A stretch of 64,000 bases of DNA from an uncultured SAR86 cluster bacterium (GTDB taxonomy: Bacteria; Pseudomonadota; Gammaproteobacteria; Magnimaribacterales; Magnimaribacteraceae). The stretch's first letter is position 1. Each line of letters begins with the position of its first letter. Shown piece by piece: positions 33,905 to 43,110 of the stretch. The stretch is taken from the NCBI GenBank assembly GCA_902542325.1, contig CACBUE010000001.1, forward strand, positions 1 through 64,000, given 5' to 3'. Below the pieces are notes generated by a model. The model was given only the letters and a program-made list of their open reading frames with translations, was not told where the DNA came from and ran no database searches. Position numbers and translations under genes: made by a program.

Positions 33905-35497
33905 ATGAATGAACAATTAAAAAGTCCGCTAATTATGGAATCAAAATCTCTCAAAAATTCAAAGTTTTTGGGTTTAGATGTTAATTTTCCAGTTTTTTTG
34001 ATCAGTTCTGGGTTGGCAATTCTTTTTTCTTGTCTAGTATTAGTGTTTCCGGAGGCTTCCAATAATTTTCTTTCAAGTAGTAGGCAATTTGTTGTCAGTC
34101 GGTTTGATACTTTATTTACAGTTTCGATGTTATCTTTTACTTTCATAATTTTCTTTTTAATAGTTTCCCCTTTTGGAAAGATTAAACTTGGTGGAAAGGA
34201 TTCATCTCAGGAATTTAGTTTCTTATCATGGATTTGCATGCTATTCGCGGCAGGTGTGGGTATAGGAATGACTTTTTATGGAGCCGCTGAACCTCTCTCT
34301 TACTATACAGGGGTCTTTGGAACGCCATTAAATATCACCCCGGAGACTGAAGAAGCGAGGAGATTAGCTTTTAGCGCCACAATTTTTCATTGGGGTATAA
34401 ACGGTTGGTCTGTATATGCAATTATAGGACTGTCACTTGCTTTCTTTAGTTACAACTGGAAATTGCCTTTAACCATTCGTTCAATATTCTTTCCCCTTCT
34501 TGGTAATAAAATTTGGGGATGGCAGGGAGACTTAATAGACATAATAGCTGTTTTGGCTACTTTATTTGGTTTAGCTACTTCCCTAGGATTAGGTGCGCAA
34601 CAGGCATCTTCTGGTTTATTTTATTTATTTAATTTACCCAATAATTTAGCTAGTCAATCTTTGGTCATAATCTTTATTACATCTGTAGCAATTTTTTCAG
34701 TTTATAGAGGTCTTGATAAAGGTGTACGTATATTGAGTAATTTAAATATCGCCTTAGCTTTATTGTTATTACTTTTTGTAGTTCTTGCTGGACCAACATA
34801 TCAAATTATTTCTTCTTATGGGACGAATTTAATAGCATATTTTCAGGATATAGTTCCATTAAGTAACTGGAATAGACCTGAGGATCGTGATTGGTATCAA
34901 GATTGGACAATATTTTATTGGGCTTGGTGGATTTCTTGGTCTCCTTTTGTTGGAATGTTTATCGCTCGTATCTCAAAAGGAAGAACAATAAGAGAGTTCT
35001 TATCTGTGGTTATGTTTGTACCTCTTATATTCAATTTAATATGGTTCTCTTCATTCGGAGGAGCAGCAATTTTTCAATTTGAAGAAGGAATAGGTAGGTT
35101 AAGTGAGCCCGTAAGTGATATTTCCCTCGTACTTTTTTATATGTTAGATAATTTATTCTTACCCACTTTTACAAGCTTATTTGCTCTCTTTATGTTGGTT
35201 CTCTTTTTTGTGACCTCATCTGATTCAGGCTCTTTGGTCATTGATACGATAACTTCTGGAGGGCAAGATAATAATTCAAGTAAACAAAGAGTAATCTGGG
35301 CAATAATTCAGGGCTTAATAGCGATCGTGTTATTGGTTGGAGGAGGCTCTTATGCTTTATCAGCAATTCAGTCGGGCGCAATATCAATGGCATTGCCATT
35401 TGTATTTATATTGATAACTGCAACAATGAGTTTGTTGCGAGGAGTCTATATAGAACTATATGATTCAAAAAAAATGGAAGATTTACATGGAAGATAA
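33905..35497 (+). CDS. BCCT-family transporter (betaine/carnitine/choline type)
   Basis: A 530-residue membrane protein with about twelve hydrophobic helices. The family signature around TM8 is seen as YWAWWISWSPFVGMFIARIS near residue 340, after an N-terminal AAGVGIGMTFYGAAEPLSYY segment. BCCT carriers import quaternary amines or sulfonium compounds (glycine betaine, choline, carnitine, DMSP) with sodium or protons, or exchange them. The substrate is not readable from the sequence. It lies 7 nt after the TPR-sulfotransferase and overlaps the MarR gene. Confidence 0.93.
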   Translation: MNEQLKSPLIMESKSLKNSKFLGLDVNFPVFLISSGLAILFSCLVLVFPEASNNFLSSSRQFVVSRFDTLFTVSMLSFTFIIFFLIVSPFGKIKLGGKDSSQEFSFLSWICMLFAAGVGIGMTFYGAAEPLSYYTGVFGTPLNITPETEEARRLAFSATIFHWGINGWSVYAIIGLSLAFFSYNWKLPLTIRSIFFPLLGNKIWGWQGDLIDIIAVLATLFGLATSLGLGAQQASSGLFYLFNLPNNLASQSLVIIFITSVAIFSVYRGLDKGVRILSNLNIALALLLLLFVVLAGPTYQIISSYGTNLIAYFQDIVPLSNWNRPEDRDWYQDWTIFYWAWWISWSPFVGMFIARISKGRTIREFLSVVMFVPLIFNLIWFSSFGGAAIFQFEEGIGRLSEPVSDISLVLFYMLDNLFLPTFTSLFALFMLVLFFVTSSDSGSLVIDTITSGGQDNNSSKQRVIWAIIQGLIAIVLLVGGGSYALSAIQSGAISMALPFVFILITATMSLLRGVYIELYDSKKMEDLHGR

Positions 35498-35990
35498 TCA
35501 TCTTGAAGAAGCGCTGGTGGCAATTAGGCGGGTAATGAGAGCCACTGAAATAAATTCATTGTCTTTAGCAAAAAAATCTCAGCTTACCCCAACGCAACAT
35601 ATTGTTCTGCAGATCATTGCTAATAAGAAACACAGCACACCAAGTCATATTGCACATATAACAACTTTGAGACATACAACCATTGCAACGGTCATCAATA
35701 AACTTCTATCCAGAGATCTAATCACAAGAGAGAAGGGTATAAATGATAAAAGGATTCAATATTTAAATATCACTGAAGAAGGACTGGAGATACTCGAATC
35801 ATCGCCAGATGTTTTGCAAGATAAATTCAAAGAACAATTTTCTAGCTTAAATGACTGGGAGCAAAGCATGATCGTATCCTGCTTACAGAGGGTAGCAAGA
35901 TTCATAGATGCAGAAGAAATAGATGCTGCACCGATTTTAGACTATGGAGGGTTAAATCAAGAGCCAAAAGAATATCTGAATGAAGAATAA
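35487..35990 (+). CDS. MarR-family transcriptional regulator
   Basis: A winged-helix regulator of about 167 residues. The recognition-helix region SHIAHITTLRHTTIATVINKL and the wing ITREKGINDKRIQYLNITEEG are typical of MarR, which usually represses neighbouring genes until a small ligand binds. An earlier in-frame ATG at 35460 lies 38 nt inside the BCCT gene, but ATG 35487 has a GGAAG ribosome site about 7 nt upstream and only an 11-nt overlap, so I choose 35487. It probably controls the sulfotransferase-BCCT unit, which is inferred from position. Confidence 0.85.
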   Translation: MEDNHLEEALVAIRRVMRATEINSLSLAKKSQLTPTQHIVLQIIANKKHSTPSHIAHITTLRHTTIATVINKLLSRDLITREKGINDKRIQYLNITEEGLEILESSPDVLQDKFKEQFSSLNDWEQSMIVSCLQRVARFIDAEEIDAAPILDYGGLNQEPKEYLNEE

Positions 35991-36035
35991 TCTTCTTTTA
36001 ACCAAAAGAAGTTTCTTAAAATTTATATCTTTTTT

Positions 36036-37241
36036 ATGTGCAGGATTGATTTTAATTTAGGCTCCAAAGAAATTAAATTTAATTTGAGTAATATAAAAAA
36101 AAATATAGAGGAGGATCTCATAAAGTGGGATTCCATTAAGCTTCATAGAACAGGTACTAAAGGTGATAATGAAACTGCTTATTGGCTAGCCGATGAGATA
36201 AAAAAATGTGGTCTTACAGCAGAAGTAGATAAATTTAATTTTATTAAGAGAACTCCCGGTAAATGCGAGGTTACTAATGGCACTAATACTGCAATCGGAT
36301 TGCCCATGTTTGATGGAGGAAGCACTGCTTTCGACGGAATTAAAGGCCCACATGGTTCTTTGAATACTGACGATGTCATTGCAATAACTCAATATAGCTC
36401 TTCAGCTAATGACGAGTCTTCTATAAATCTTAATAAAGCAAGGGCAAAAAATAAACATCCTGCAATTGTAGCTATAGCAGATGTTTCTCCCAATATTCCA
36501 GGACTTGCTGTACTAAATGCTGAGTCTTATCGAAAACCCTTTGGACCACCTGTTCTTCAGGTTGCAACACAAGAGGGAGAGTGGCTTATGAAATTAAAAG
36601 CAGATGAAAAGATAAGTGTATCTGTTGAATTAATCGATGAAGAATCTGAAGGCTTAAATGTTCAAACTAAGATAGAAGGAAAAGACCAATCACTTAGTCC
36701 TTTAGTTGTCATGACACCAAAGAGTGGCTGGTGGACTTGTACTTCAGAAAGAGGAGGCGGAATAACTATTTGGTTAAACGCAATGAGATATTTATCCAAA
36801 ATCAAACCTAACCGGAATGTAATATTTACTGCAAATACAGGGCACGAATTAAGTCATCTAGGTTTGGATCATTTCTTAGAAAAGAATTCGTCATTAGTCA
36901 TAGATGCTTTTGTCTGGGTTCATCTGGGAGCTAATTTCGCTGCTAAATCAGATCAGGTATTATGGCAAGCCTCTTCAGATGAATATATGGAAAAAGGTTT
37001 GGAGCAACTTAAGGCTTTAAACTTAGATGAAATCACATCTTGGCCTGTATTATCTAGGCCATTAGGAGAAGCAAGAAATATCTATGATGGGGGTGGAAAA
37101 TTTATTTCATTACTTGGAAGCAATCCTCTTTTCCATCATCCAAAAGATATATGGCCAGACTCTATAGATATGGAAAAGTTGATTAAACTTAATTCTTTTA
37201 TGACGAATATGATTATAGATATGGCTAATGCTACTAATTAA
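36036..37241 (+). CDS. M28-peptidase-like protein with missing metal ligands
   Basis: A 401-residue protein whose layout follows M28 aminopeptidases: an N-terminal GTKGDNETAYWLADEIKKCGL stretch, a PA-like inserted domain (about 75-210) and a core strand-helix pattern. The metal ligands do not follow: where M28 has a GAHxD segment it reads MTPKSGW (226-232), the bridging Asp region is TSERGGG (236-242), and the EE pair is His270-Glu271 (NTGHELSHLG). It is either inactive or uses a changed site. No signal peptide and no evident ribosome site; cytoplasmic location is likely. Confidence 0.65.
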   Translation: MCRIDFNLGSKEIKFNLSNIKKNIEEDLIKWDSIKLHRTGTKGDNETAYWLADEIKKCGLTAEVDKFNFIKRTPGKCEVTNGTNTAIGLPMFDGGSTAFDGIKGPHGSLNTDDVIAITQYSSSANDESSINLNKARAKNKHPAIVAIADVSPNIPGLAVLNAESYRKPFGPPVLQVATQEGEWLMKLKADEKISVSVELIDEESEGLNVQTKIEGKDQSLSPLVVMTPKSGWWTCTSERGGGITIWLNAMRYLSKIKPNRNVIFTANTGHELSHLGLDHFLEKNSSLVIDAFVWVHLGANFAAKSDQVLWQASSDEYMEKGLEQLKALNLDEITSWPVLSRPLGEARNIYDGGGKFISLLGSNPLFHHPKDIWPDSIDMEKLIKLNSFMTNMIIDMANATN

Positions 37242-37324
37242 GAAACTTTTATTATTCATTTGCATTTTTAAGCTGTTCGCTTATTGCAAGAAAGATTTAT
37301 GGTATTGGATTTGAGATAGATTTT

Positions 37325-37702
37325 ATGAATAATGTGTACAAAATATTAAGAGAATATGAATGGGAAGAGGCCAAAGAATCTGGTCAAATTATTACGGCTT
37401 TAGATAAGCAAGATGGATTCATTCATTTATCAACTGCTTCTCAATTAGCTGTCACATTAGCTTTTTTCTTCAAGGAATCAGACTCTCTTCAACTCTTACA
37501 ACTAAATTTAGATAAGATAGATGAAACTCAATTAATCTATGAATTTCCTCTTCCCAATGAAGGAAAAAGAAAGAGTCCTTTTCCTCATCTTTACTCTCAA
37601 TTAATGACTCACCAAATATCTGAAAGTTGGAACATAAAAAGAGGAAGTTTTAGTCTTCCCGAAGAAATTCTGCTTCAAGCAGAAAACCTAATTAAAGAAT
37701 AA
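37325..37702 (+). CDS. DUF952 family protein
   Basis: A 125-residue protein with the DUF952 pattern: an N-terminal YKILREYEWEEAKESG helix, DGFIHLSTASQLAVTLAFFF and LLQLNLDKID. The family is of unknown function and related in fold to ADP-ribosyl-transferase-like domains in some descriptions, which I cannot test here. Single gene, ending 25 nt before the convergent tRNA-Thr. Confidence 0.85.
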   Translation: MNNVYKILREYEWEEAKESGQIITALDKQDGFIHLSTASQLAVTLAFFFKESDSLQLLQLNLDKIDETQLIYEFPLPNEGKRKSPFPHLYSQLMTHQISESWNIKRGSFSLPEEILLQAENLIKE

Positions 37703-37727
37703 AATACTCTTTCTCCATAACATACGG

Positions 37728-37800
37728 AGCTGGCGATAGGATTTGAACCTACGACCTGCTGATTACAAATCAGCTGCTCTACCAACTGAGCTACGCCAGC
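37728..37800 (-). tRNA. tRNA-Thr(UGU), CCA not encoded
   Basis: A 73-nt cloverleaf on the minus strand: acceptor GCTGGCG/CGCCAGC, D arm GCTC/GAGC, anticodon stem GCTGA/TCAGC around TTTGTAA (anticodon TGT), T arm with GTTCAAAT, discriminator T. The following triplet reads CCG rather than CCA, unlike the other four tRNAs in the window. It lies 10 nt downstream of birA on the same strand. Confidence 0.96.
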
Positions 37801-37810
37801 GCGACGGGCA

Positions 37811-38614
37811 TTATAGTTCTCTTATTGAAACTTCGCCATAACGAAGAGTAAGATTTTCAGAACCATCTTTGACAAGCATTTCTCCTCTGTCATTAACGCC
37901 TAGGACTTCAACTGTCTTATGAATGCCTTTAATAATGACATTGCATTTTTTTCCTATGAGCATATCAAACGATTCATAGTCCGATTTATAGGGTTTAAAA
38001 CCTTTCTCAGTAAATAGAGAAGTCAGTTGGAAAACTTTATTAACTATATCTCCTATGATTTCATTTCTATCATTTATTGATTCAGTTAGTTCATCTAAAG
38101 AAATCCATGACTGATCAATCTCTTTACCCTCTTCCTCAGACATGTGGACATTTATGCCTATACCTATTACAACGCCTACTTGATTATTTAAATCGATAGT
38201 TTCGATCAAGATTCCTGATATCTTCTTATTTTCAACCAACAAGTCATTAGGCCACTTTATGCCAACTTGATTTTGAGTTAATTCATTAAGGCTAGATGCA
38301 AGAATAGTTCCAATAGCTAGACTTAGTCCATCAAGTTGCGAATATTTCAGATTCGATAGCCATCCAATAGAAAGGTATATATTTTTCCCTTTTGGGCTAA
38401 TCCATTTCTTACCATTTCTACCTTTTCCAGCAATTTGCTGTTCGGACGTATGGATACATAAAAGAGATGATTGCTCAGACAAGAAATTTTTTGCATCATC
38501 ATTAGTGGACCCTGTAGATTGTGATACAAATATTTCGATATTTGAATCTAATAGATCTTTATCTAAGAAAACTTTTAATAAATCTATATCTAGAGAAATA
38601 TAATTGTCATTCAT
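37811..38614 (-). CDS. birA: biotin--protein ligase, catalytic domain only
   Basis: Attaches biotin to the carrier domain of acetyl-CoA carboxylase via biotinyl-AMP. In 267 residues: STGSTNDDA (33-41), the biotinyl-AMP loop GKGRNG (63-68), KWPNDLL (120-126) with its conserved Lys, and a C-terminal SH3-like domain. It lacks the N-terminal winged helix of E. coli BirA (321 residues), so it should not act as the biotin-operon repressor. Its orientation, facing away from the tuf operon, is unusual. Confidence 0.93.
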   Translation of the reverse strand: MNDNYISLDIDLLKVFLDKDLLDSNIEIFVSQSTGSTNDDAKNFLSEQSSLLCIHTSEQQIAGKGRNGKKWISPKGKNIYLSIGWLSNLKYSQLDGLSLAIGTILASSLNELTQNQVGIKWPNDLLVENKKISGILIETIDLNNQVGVVIGIGINVHMSEEEGKEIDQSWISLDELTESINDRNEIIGDIVNKVFQLTSLFTEKGFKPYKSDYESFDMLIGKKCNVIIKGIHKTVEVLGVNDRGEMLVKDGSENLTLRYGEVSIREL

Positions 38615-38648
38615 AACCTAAAAAATTTCCAAATTTAAGTAATTTAAG

Positions 38649-38677
38649 TTGACATAGTAAGCTTGCAGTTACAGAAT
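38649..38677 (+). promoter_or_regulatory. sigma70-type promoter for tRNA-Tyr and downstream genes
   Basis: TTGACA (perfect -35, 38649-38654), 17-nt spacer, CAGAAT (38672-38677, 4 of 6), then a GC-rich discriminator (GCGCGC) next to the expected start, the hallmark of stringently controlled stable-RNA promoters. tRNA-Tyr begins 29 nt after the -10. Confidence 0.75.
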
Positions 38678-38705
38678 TGCGCGCTGTTTTTTAACCTAAT
38701 TTATA

Positions 38706-38790
<85 letters not shown>

Positions 38791-38822
38791 CTAAAAAATC
38801 TCTCCAAAAGATGCGAAAACAC

Positions 38823-38851
38823 TTGCAATAGAGGCTTAAAAATACTATAAA
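38823..38851 (+). promoter_or_regulatory. second promoter, before tRNA-Thr(GGU)-tuf
   Basis: TTGCAA (38823-38828, 4 of 6), 17-nt spacer, TATAAA (38846-38851, 5 of 6), followed by AGCGCTCCG as a GC-rich discriminator. It sits in the 180-nt space where relatives usually have tRNA-Gly, and could make tuf expression partly independent of tRNA-Tyr. The rest of that space (to 38970) shows no tRNA or ORF. Confidence 0.6.
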
Positions 38852-38970
38852 AGCGCTCCGAGCTTTGGGTTGTAGTTTTTATTTCGTTAGATTTTATAGA
38901 TTATTTCGTTTCTCTGTTTATCAGAAAAAATACTCTACACCCTAAAAAAGCAGCAAAAATAAAGATTTTT

Positions 38971-39046
<76 letters not shown>

Positions 39047-39077
39047 GGAAATAGTAATTTAAATTTAGGGAAAAAAA

Positions 39078-40262
39078 ATGGCTAAAGAAAAATTTGAAAG
39101 AACCAAACCCCATGTCAATGTAGGTACAATTGGACACGTTGATCATGGTAAAACAACTTTAACTGCTGCGATAACGAAAGTTCAAGCTGAAGCTCAAGGT
39201 GGGGAAGCAATTGCCTTCGATGGTATTGATAATGCACCAGAAGAAAAAGAACGTGGTATCACGATATCTACCTCTCATGTTGAATATGATTCTGAATCAA
39301 GACATTACGCTCACGTAGACTGTCCTGGTCACGCCGATTATATAAAAAATATGATCACAGGTGCCGCTCAGATGGATGGCGCTATACTAGTAGTGAATGC
39401 TGCAGATGGTCCCATGCCTCAAACAAGAGAGCACATACTTTTAGCTAGACAGGTAGGAGTACCTCATATAGTAGTGTTCTTAAACAAAGCTGACATGGTT
39501 GATGATGCTGAATTAATTGAATTAGTTGAAATGGAAGTAAGAGAACTATTAACAGAGTATGACTTCCCTGGTGATGACACTCCTGTGATTGTAGGATCTG
39601 CATTGAAAGCTCTAGAAGGAGATGCAGAATATTCAGCAAAAATACAAGAGCTTGTGCAAGCTCTTGACGATTTTGTTCCTGAACCTACAAGAGACACAGA
39701 CAAACCTTTCTTAATGCCCATAGAAGACATATTTACAATCCAAGGACGTGGAACTGTTGTAACTGGCAGAATTGAAAGAGGTGAAATTAAAGTTAATGAA
39801 GAAATAGAAATCGTTGGCATACGTGATACTCAAAAGACCGTTTGCACAGGTGTTGAAATGTTCAGAAAACTCTTAGACGAAGGTAAGGCAGGAGAAAATG
39901 TCGGTATTCTTTTAAGAGGCACTGAGAGAGATGCTGTTGAAAGAGGACAGGTTCTCACCAAGCCAGGAGCTATTAATCCTCACACTAAGTTTGAAGCTAC
40001 AGTATATGTTTTATCTAAAGAAGAAGGTGGACGACACACACCTTTCTTCAAAGGATATAGACCTCAATTCTATGTAAGAACTACTGACGTAACTGGAGCT
40101 GTAGAGCTTCCTGATGGGGTTGAAATGGTCATGCCTGGAGATAATATCGATATGACTGTTGAACTAATTTCTCCAATTGCAATGGAAGACGGAATGAACT
40201 TCGCAATAAGAGAGGGTGGAAGAACAGTTGGTTCTGGAGTAGTTACTAAGATTATTGATTAG
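39078..40262 (+). CDS. tuf: elongation factor Tu
   Basis: GTPase that delivers aminoacyl-tRNA to the ribosome. 394 residues with GTP motifs GHVDHGKT (19-26), DCPGHADY and NKADM, and the effector segment EEKERGITI. It lies between tRNA-Thr and tRNA-Trp, the tufB position. A GGGA ribosome site precedes ATG 39078. It is the only tuf in the window. Confidence 0.99.
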   Translation: MAKEKFERTKPHVNVGTIGHVDHGKTTLTAAITKVQAEAQGGEAIAFDGIDNAPEEKERGITISTSHVEYDSESRHYAHVDCPGHADYIKNMITGAAQMDGAILVVNAADGPMPQTREHILLARQVGVPHIVVFLNKADMVDDAELIELVEMEVRELLTEYDFPGDDTPVIVGSALKALEGDAEYSAKIQELVQALDDFVPEPTRDTDKPFLMPIEDIFTIQGRGTVVTGRIERGEIKVNEEIEIVGIRDTQKTVCTGVEMFRKLLDEGKAGENVGILLRGTERDAVERGQVLTKPGAINPHTKFEATVYVLSKEEGGRHTPFFKGYRPQFYVRTTDVTGAVELPDGVEMVMPGDNIDMTVELISPIAMEDGMNFAIREGGRTVGSGVVTKIID

Positions 40263-40263
40263 T

Positions 40264-40339
40264 AGGCCAGTAGCTCAATTGGCAGAGCGACGGTCTCCAA
40301 AACCGTAGGTTGGGGGTTCGATTCCCTCCTGGCCTGCCA
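40264..40339 (+). tRNA. tRNA-Trp(CCA)
   Basis: A 76-nt cloverleaf starting 1 nt after the tuf stop: acceptor AGGCCAG/CTGGCCT, anticodon loop CTCCAAA (anticodon CCA), T arm GGTTCGATTCC, discriminator G, encoded CCA (40337-40339). The tuf-tRNA-Trp-secE order is standard in many gammaproteobacteria and implies processing from the tuf transcript. Confidence 0.97.
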
Positions 40340-40366
40340 CTCAGCCAAAAAGCTTAGCCTTATAAA

Positions 40367-40723
40367 ATGGGAAATATTATAAGAATGCAAAATTACATCC
40401 GTTGGATTTTTGGACTCGCTGTTGTGGGACTAGCTGTATACGGTAATTCTTATTATTTTCAAGAACCACTTCTTTACAGAGTAATAGGAGTGATCGTTAT
40501 ATCTAGTTTAGGTCTCTTTATTTTAACTACAACTCAAGAAGGTAAAGAGGCCCTTAAAACTGTAATAGATTCAAGAACTGAGATTCGAAGAGTCGTTTGG
40601 CCTACTAGGACAGAAACAACTCAAACTACTCTTATCGTCTTGGTGGCCATAACAATAGCAGCTCTTATCCTTTGGGGACTTGATTCCTTGTTTGGTTGGG
40701 CAACTGCAGCTTTATTAGGATAA
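40367..40723 (+). CDS. secE: preprotein translocase subunit SecE
   Basis: Essential clamp of the SecYEG channel. 118 residues with three hydrophobic helices (about 11-29, 36-52 and 88-110), like the E. coli three-helix form; the conserved amphipathic segment [20 protein letters not shown] precedes the last helix. An in-frame ATG at 40385 (residue 7) is an alternative start. The stop lies 2 nt before nusG. Confidence 0.95.
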   Translation: MGNIIRMQNYIRWIFGLAVVGLAVYGNSYYFQEPLLYRVIGVIVISSLGLFILTTTQEGKEALKTVIDSRTEIRRVVWPTRTETTQTTLIVLVAITIAALILWGLDSLFGWATAALLG

Positions 40724-40725
40724 AC

Positions 40726-41259
40726 ATGGAAAAACAGTGGTACGTAATACATGCTTATTCTGGATATGAGACTAAAGTTAGAGAAGCTCTAATTGAGAGA
40801 ATAGAAAGACTGGGAATGGATGATTTATTTGGAGAGATTATGGTTCCATCCGAAGAAGTCGTTGAAATGAAAGGCGGTCAAGAGAGGAAAACTCAAAGGA
40901 AATTCTTCCCCGGTTATGTTTTGGTAAATATGGAACTAAATGATGATAGTTGGCACCTCGTCAAAGATACTCCTCGTGTCATGGGATTCATAGGAGGTAC
41001 TAAAGAAAAACCATCTCCTCTTTCAAATATCGAAGCTCAAGGAATTATGCAACAGCTTGAACAGGGATCAGACATTACCAAACCGAAAGTATCTTTCGAA
41101 CCAGGTGAAATGGTAAGAGTAGTAGACGGACCTTTTAATGACTTCAGCGGAGTTGTTGAAGAAGTTAATTACGAGAAAAGTAAGGTTAGAGTCGCTGTAT
41201 TGATTTTTGGTCGATCAACACCTGTTGAATTGCAATTCAATCAAATCGAGAAAGGATAA
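40726..41259 (+). CDS. nusG: transcription termination/antitermination factor NusG
   Basis: Links RNA polymerase to Rho or ribosome. 177 residues: an NGN domain ([19 protein letters not shown] at the start, [10 protein letters not shown]) and a C-terminal KOW domain ([19 protein letters not shown]). The frame is open further upstream to 40696, but that region overlaps secE; ATG 40726, two bases after the secE stop, gives the normal NusG N-terminus MEKQWYV. Overlaps rplK by 1 nt. Confidence 0.98.
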   Translation: MEKQWYVIHAYSGYETKVREALIERIERLGMDDLFGEIMVPSEEVVEMKGGQERKTQRKFFPGYVLVNMELNDDSWHLVKDTPRVMGFIGGTKEKPSPLSNIEAQGIMQQLEQGSDITKPKVSFEPGEMVRVVDGPFNDFSGVVEEVNYEKSKVRVAVLIFGRSTPVELQFNQIEKG

Positions 41260-41687
41260 TGGCAAAAGAAATAGAAACATATGTAAAACTCCAAGTCCCC
41301 GCTGGTCAAGCTTCACCAAGTCCACCTGTCGGTCCTGCATTAGGCCAACATGGCTTACCTTTAATGGATTTCTGCAATGCATTTAATGCAAGAACTAAAG
41401 ACTTAGAACAGGGATTACCCTGCCCTGTAGTCATAACAGTTTATGAAGATAAGAGTTTCGACTTTATTATCAAGACTACACCAGCATCAGTGCTTATCAA
41501 AAAAGCTGCAGGTATTAAATCAGGAAGCGGAACTCCCAATAGTGTTAAAGTTGGAAAGGTTACAAGAGCACAATTAGAAGAAATTGCAAAAATAAAAGAT
41601 CCAGATCTCACTTCTGCTGATATGGATGCGGCTGTTAGAACATTATCTGGAAGTGCCAGAAGCGCTGGTATAGAAGTAGAAGGTTAA
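41259..41687 (+). CDS. rplK: 50S ribosomal protein L11
   Basis: Part of the GTPase-associated centre on 23S rRNA and needed for RelA activation. 142 residues as in E. coli; the N-terminal domain has the [20 protein letters not shown] proline-rich segment that contacts the stalk base, and the C-terminal RNA-binding domain the GSGTPN motif. Starts on the last base of the nusG stop codon. Confidence 0.99.
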   Translation: MAKEIETYVKLQVPAGQASPSPPVGPALGQHGLPLMDFCNAFNARTKDLEQGLPCPVVITVYEDKSFDFIIKTTPASVLIKKAAGIKSGSGTPNSVKVGKVTRAQLEEIAKIKDPDLTSADMDAAVRTLSGSARSAGIEVEG

Positions 41688-41688
41688 A

Positions 41689-42375
41689 ATGACTCAGAGT
41701 AAAAGAAAACAATACATCAACTCTTTAGAAGAAAAAAAATATAATGTTTCAGAGGCAATGGAATTTATTCAAGCTTCTCCAAAAGTTAAGTTCAATGAAT
41801 CAATTGATGTAGCCATAAATTTGGGCGTCGATCCTACTAAGTCAGATCAAAATGTTAGAGGTGCTACAACTTTGCCAGCAGGTTCAGGAAAGCCTTGTAG
41901 AGTAGCTGTTTTTGTAGAAGGCGATCAAGCTTCTGCTGCTAAAGAAGCCGGTGCTGATGCTGTTGGCATGGAAGACCTCGCAGAAGAAATTAAAAAAGGT
42001 GAAGTTGAATATGATGTCATCATAGCTACGCCGGATACAATGAAAATTGTTAGTCCTCTAGGAAAGGTCTTGGGTCCAAAAGGAACTATGCCCAATCCTA
42101 AGACAGGCACAGTCACAAAAGATGTAGCTTCTGCAGTGAAAAATGCGAAAGCAGGACAAATTAGATATAGAACAGATAAAGGTGCAATTATCCATGGAAG
42201 AATAGGGGATATAAGCTATACACCTGAACAGATTAAACAGAACTTAGAAACGCTTTTAGATGACTTGAAGAGGAATAAGCCCCCTTCAGCTAAAGGAGTT
42301 TTTATTAAAAAAGCAACTCTATCTTCCACTATGGGAGCTGGAGTTGAAATTGATTTATCTTCGTTAGTCTTTTAA
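41689..42375 (+). CDS. rplA: 50S ribosomal protein L1
   Basis: Forms the mobile L1 stalk that helps release deacylated tRNA, and represses its own operon in E. coli. 228 residues, with the conserved signature [33 protein letters not shown] and the C-terminal [15 protein letters not shown]. One nucleotide after rplK. Confidence 0.99.
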   Translation: MTQSKRKQYINSLEEKKYNVSEAMEFIQASPKVKFNESIDVAINLGVDPTKSDQNVRGATTLPAGSGKPCRVAVFVEGDQASAAKEAGADAVGMEDLAEEIKKGEVEYDVIIATPDTMKIVSPLGKVLGPKGTMPNPKTGTVTKDVASAVKNAKAGQIRYRTDKGAIIHGRIGDISYTPEQIKQNLETLLDDLKRNKPPSAKGVFIKKATLSSTMGAGVEIDLSSLVF

Positions 42376-42432
42376 AGATTACAAAAGATAAAAGGTTTCT
42401 TCAGTATGGTGCGATTATTCGCCCATCGAAGA

Positions 42433-42537
42433 CCGTAGGTGCGAGGAAAGGTTCCTTGCTTAATTATTTTGACCTACGCAGATGGTAATTGACTGCTTGC
42501 AGTCATAGCCAAAAATGACAATACCAGTTATTGGTAT
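42433..42537 (+). promoter_or_regulatory. L10-type ribosomal protein leader before rplJ
   Basis: The 177-nt space before rplJ holds a closing stem CGTAGGT (42434-42440) with ACCTACG (42472-42478), an inner hairpin AGGAA/TTCCT (42444-42456), and two later hairpins, GACT/AGTC (42491-42504) and ATACCA/TGGTAT (42521-42537), the last ending just before the GGAGG ribosome site at 42540-42544. In E. coli the L10-L7/L12 complex binds such a leader and represses rplJL translation. The match is by position and shape. Confidence 0.75.
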
Positions 42538-42552
42538 TTGGAGGATAGGAAG

Positions 42553-43080
42553 ATGCCAATGCGCATTGATGACAAGAAAGTTGCTGTTGACGAGCTCAAA
42601 GACATAGCTAATAAAGCAACTTCAGCTGTAGCTGCTGATTATCATGGTGCATCCGTTACTGAGTTAACTAAACTTAGAAAAGATGCCCGAGACAACTCAG
42701 TTCACCTGAAGATTATTAGAAATACTCTTGCGAAGAAGGCTTTAAATGACACTAAGTATTCTTGTTTTGAAGACCTACTAGTAGGCCCAACTATGTTGGC
42801 TTTCTCATTAGAGGATCCCACAAGTGCAGCTAAACTAGTCAATGACTTCACTAAGATCAATAGTAAATTTGCGGTGAAAGGAATTTCTTTAGGAGACACC
42901 TTATTAGAGCTTTCAAAGCTCTCTGCACTAGCAAATATGCCCTCTAGAGAACAGGCCATAAGCCAACTAGCAGGTTTATTGAATGCACCTATGAATCAAT
43001 TCGTAAATATTCTTAATCAAGTACCTTCTAAACTTGTCAGAACCTTGCAAGCAGTGAAAGAACAAAAAGAATCGGCATAA
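42553..43080 (+). CDS. rplJ: 50S ribosomal protein L10
   Basis: Anchors the L7/L12 stalk to the ribosome and is the translational repressor of its operon. About 175 residues; NTLAKKALND and the C-terminal L12-binding helix are family-like. The frame is open from TTG 42538, but that codon lies in the ribosome site; ATG 42553, 8 nt after GGAGG, is the sensible start. ATG 42559 is the other option. Confidence 0.96.
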   Translation: MPMRIDDKKVAVDELKDIANKATSAVAADYHGASVTELTKLRKDARDNSVHLKIIRNTLAKKALNDTKYSCFEDLLVGPTMLAFSLEDPTSAAKLVNDFTKINSKFAVKGISLGDTLLELSKLSALANMPSREQAISQLAGLLNAPMNQFVNILNQVPSKLVRTLQAVKEQKESA

Positions 43081-43110
43081 CCTTAATTAACTAACATTTG
43101 GAGAATAAAA

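Noticed and set aside
38791-38970. possible tRNA-Gly in the tRNA cluster
   Set aside because: No cloverleaf, T-arm GTTCRA sequence or CCA end could be found; only a promoter-like site and AT-rich DNA.
39464-39820. 118-residue minus-strand frame within tuf
   Set aside because: Lies wholly inside a highly conserved gene and has no family features.
40696-40725. earlier start for NusG
   Set aside because: It lies inside secE and adds ten residues not expected in the family; ATG 40726 gives a normal N-terminus.
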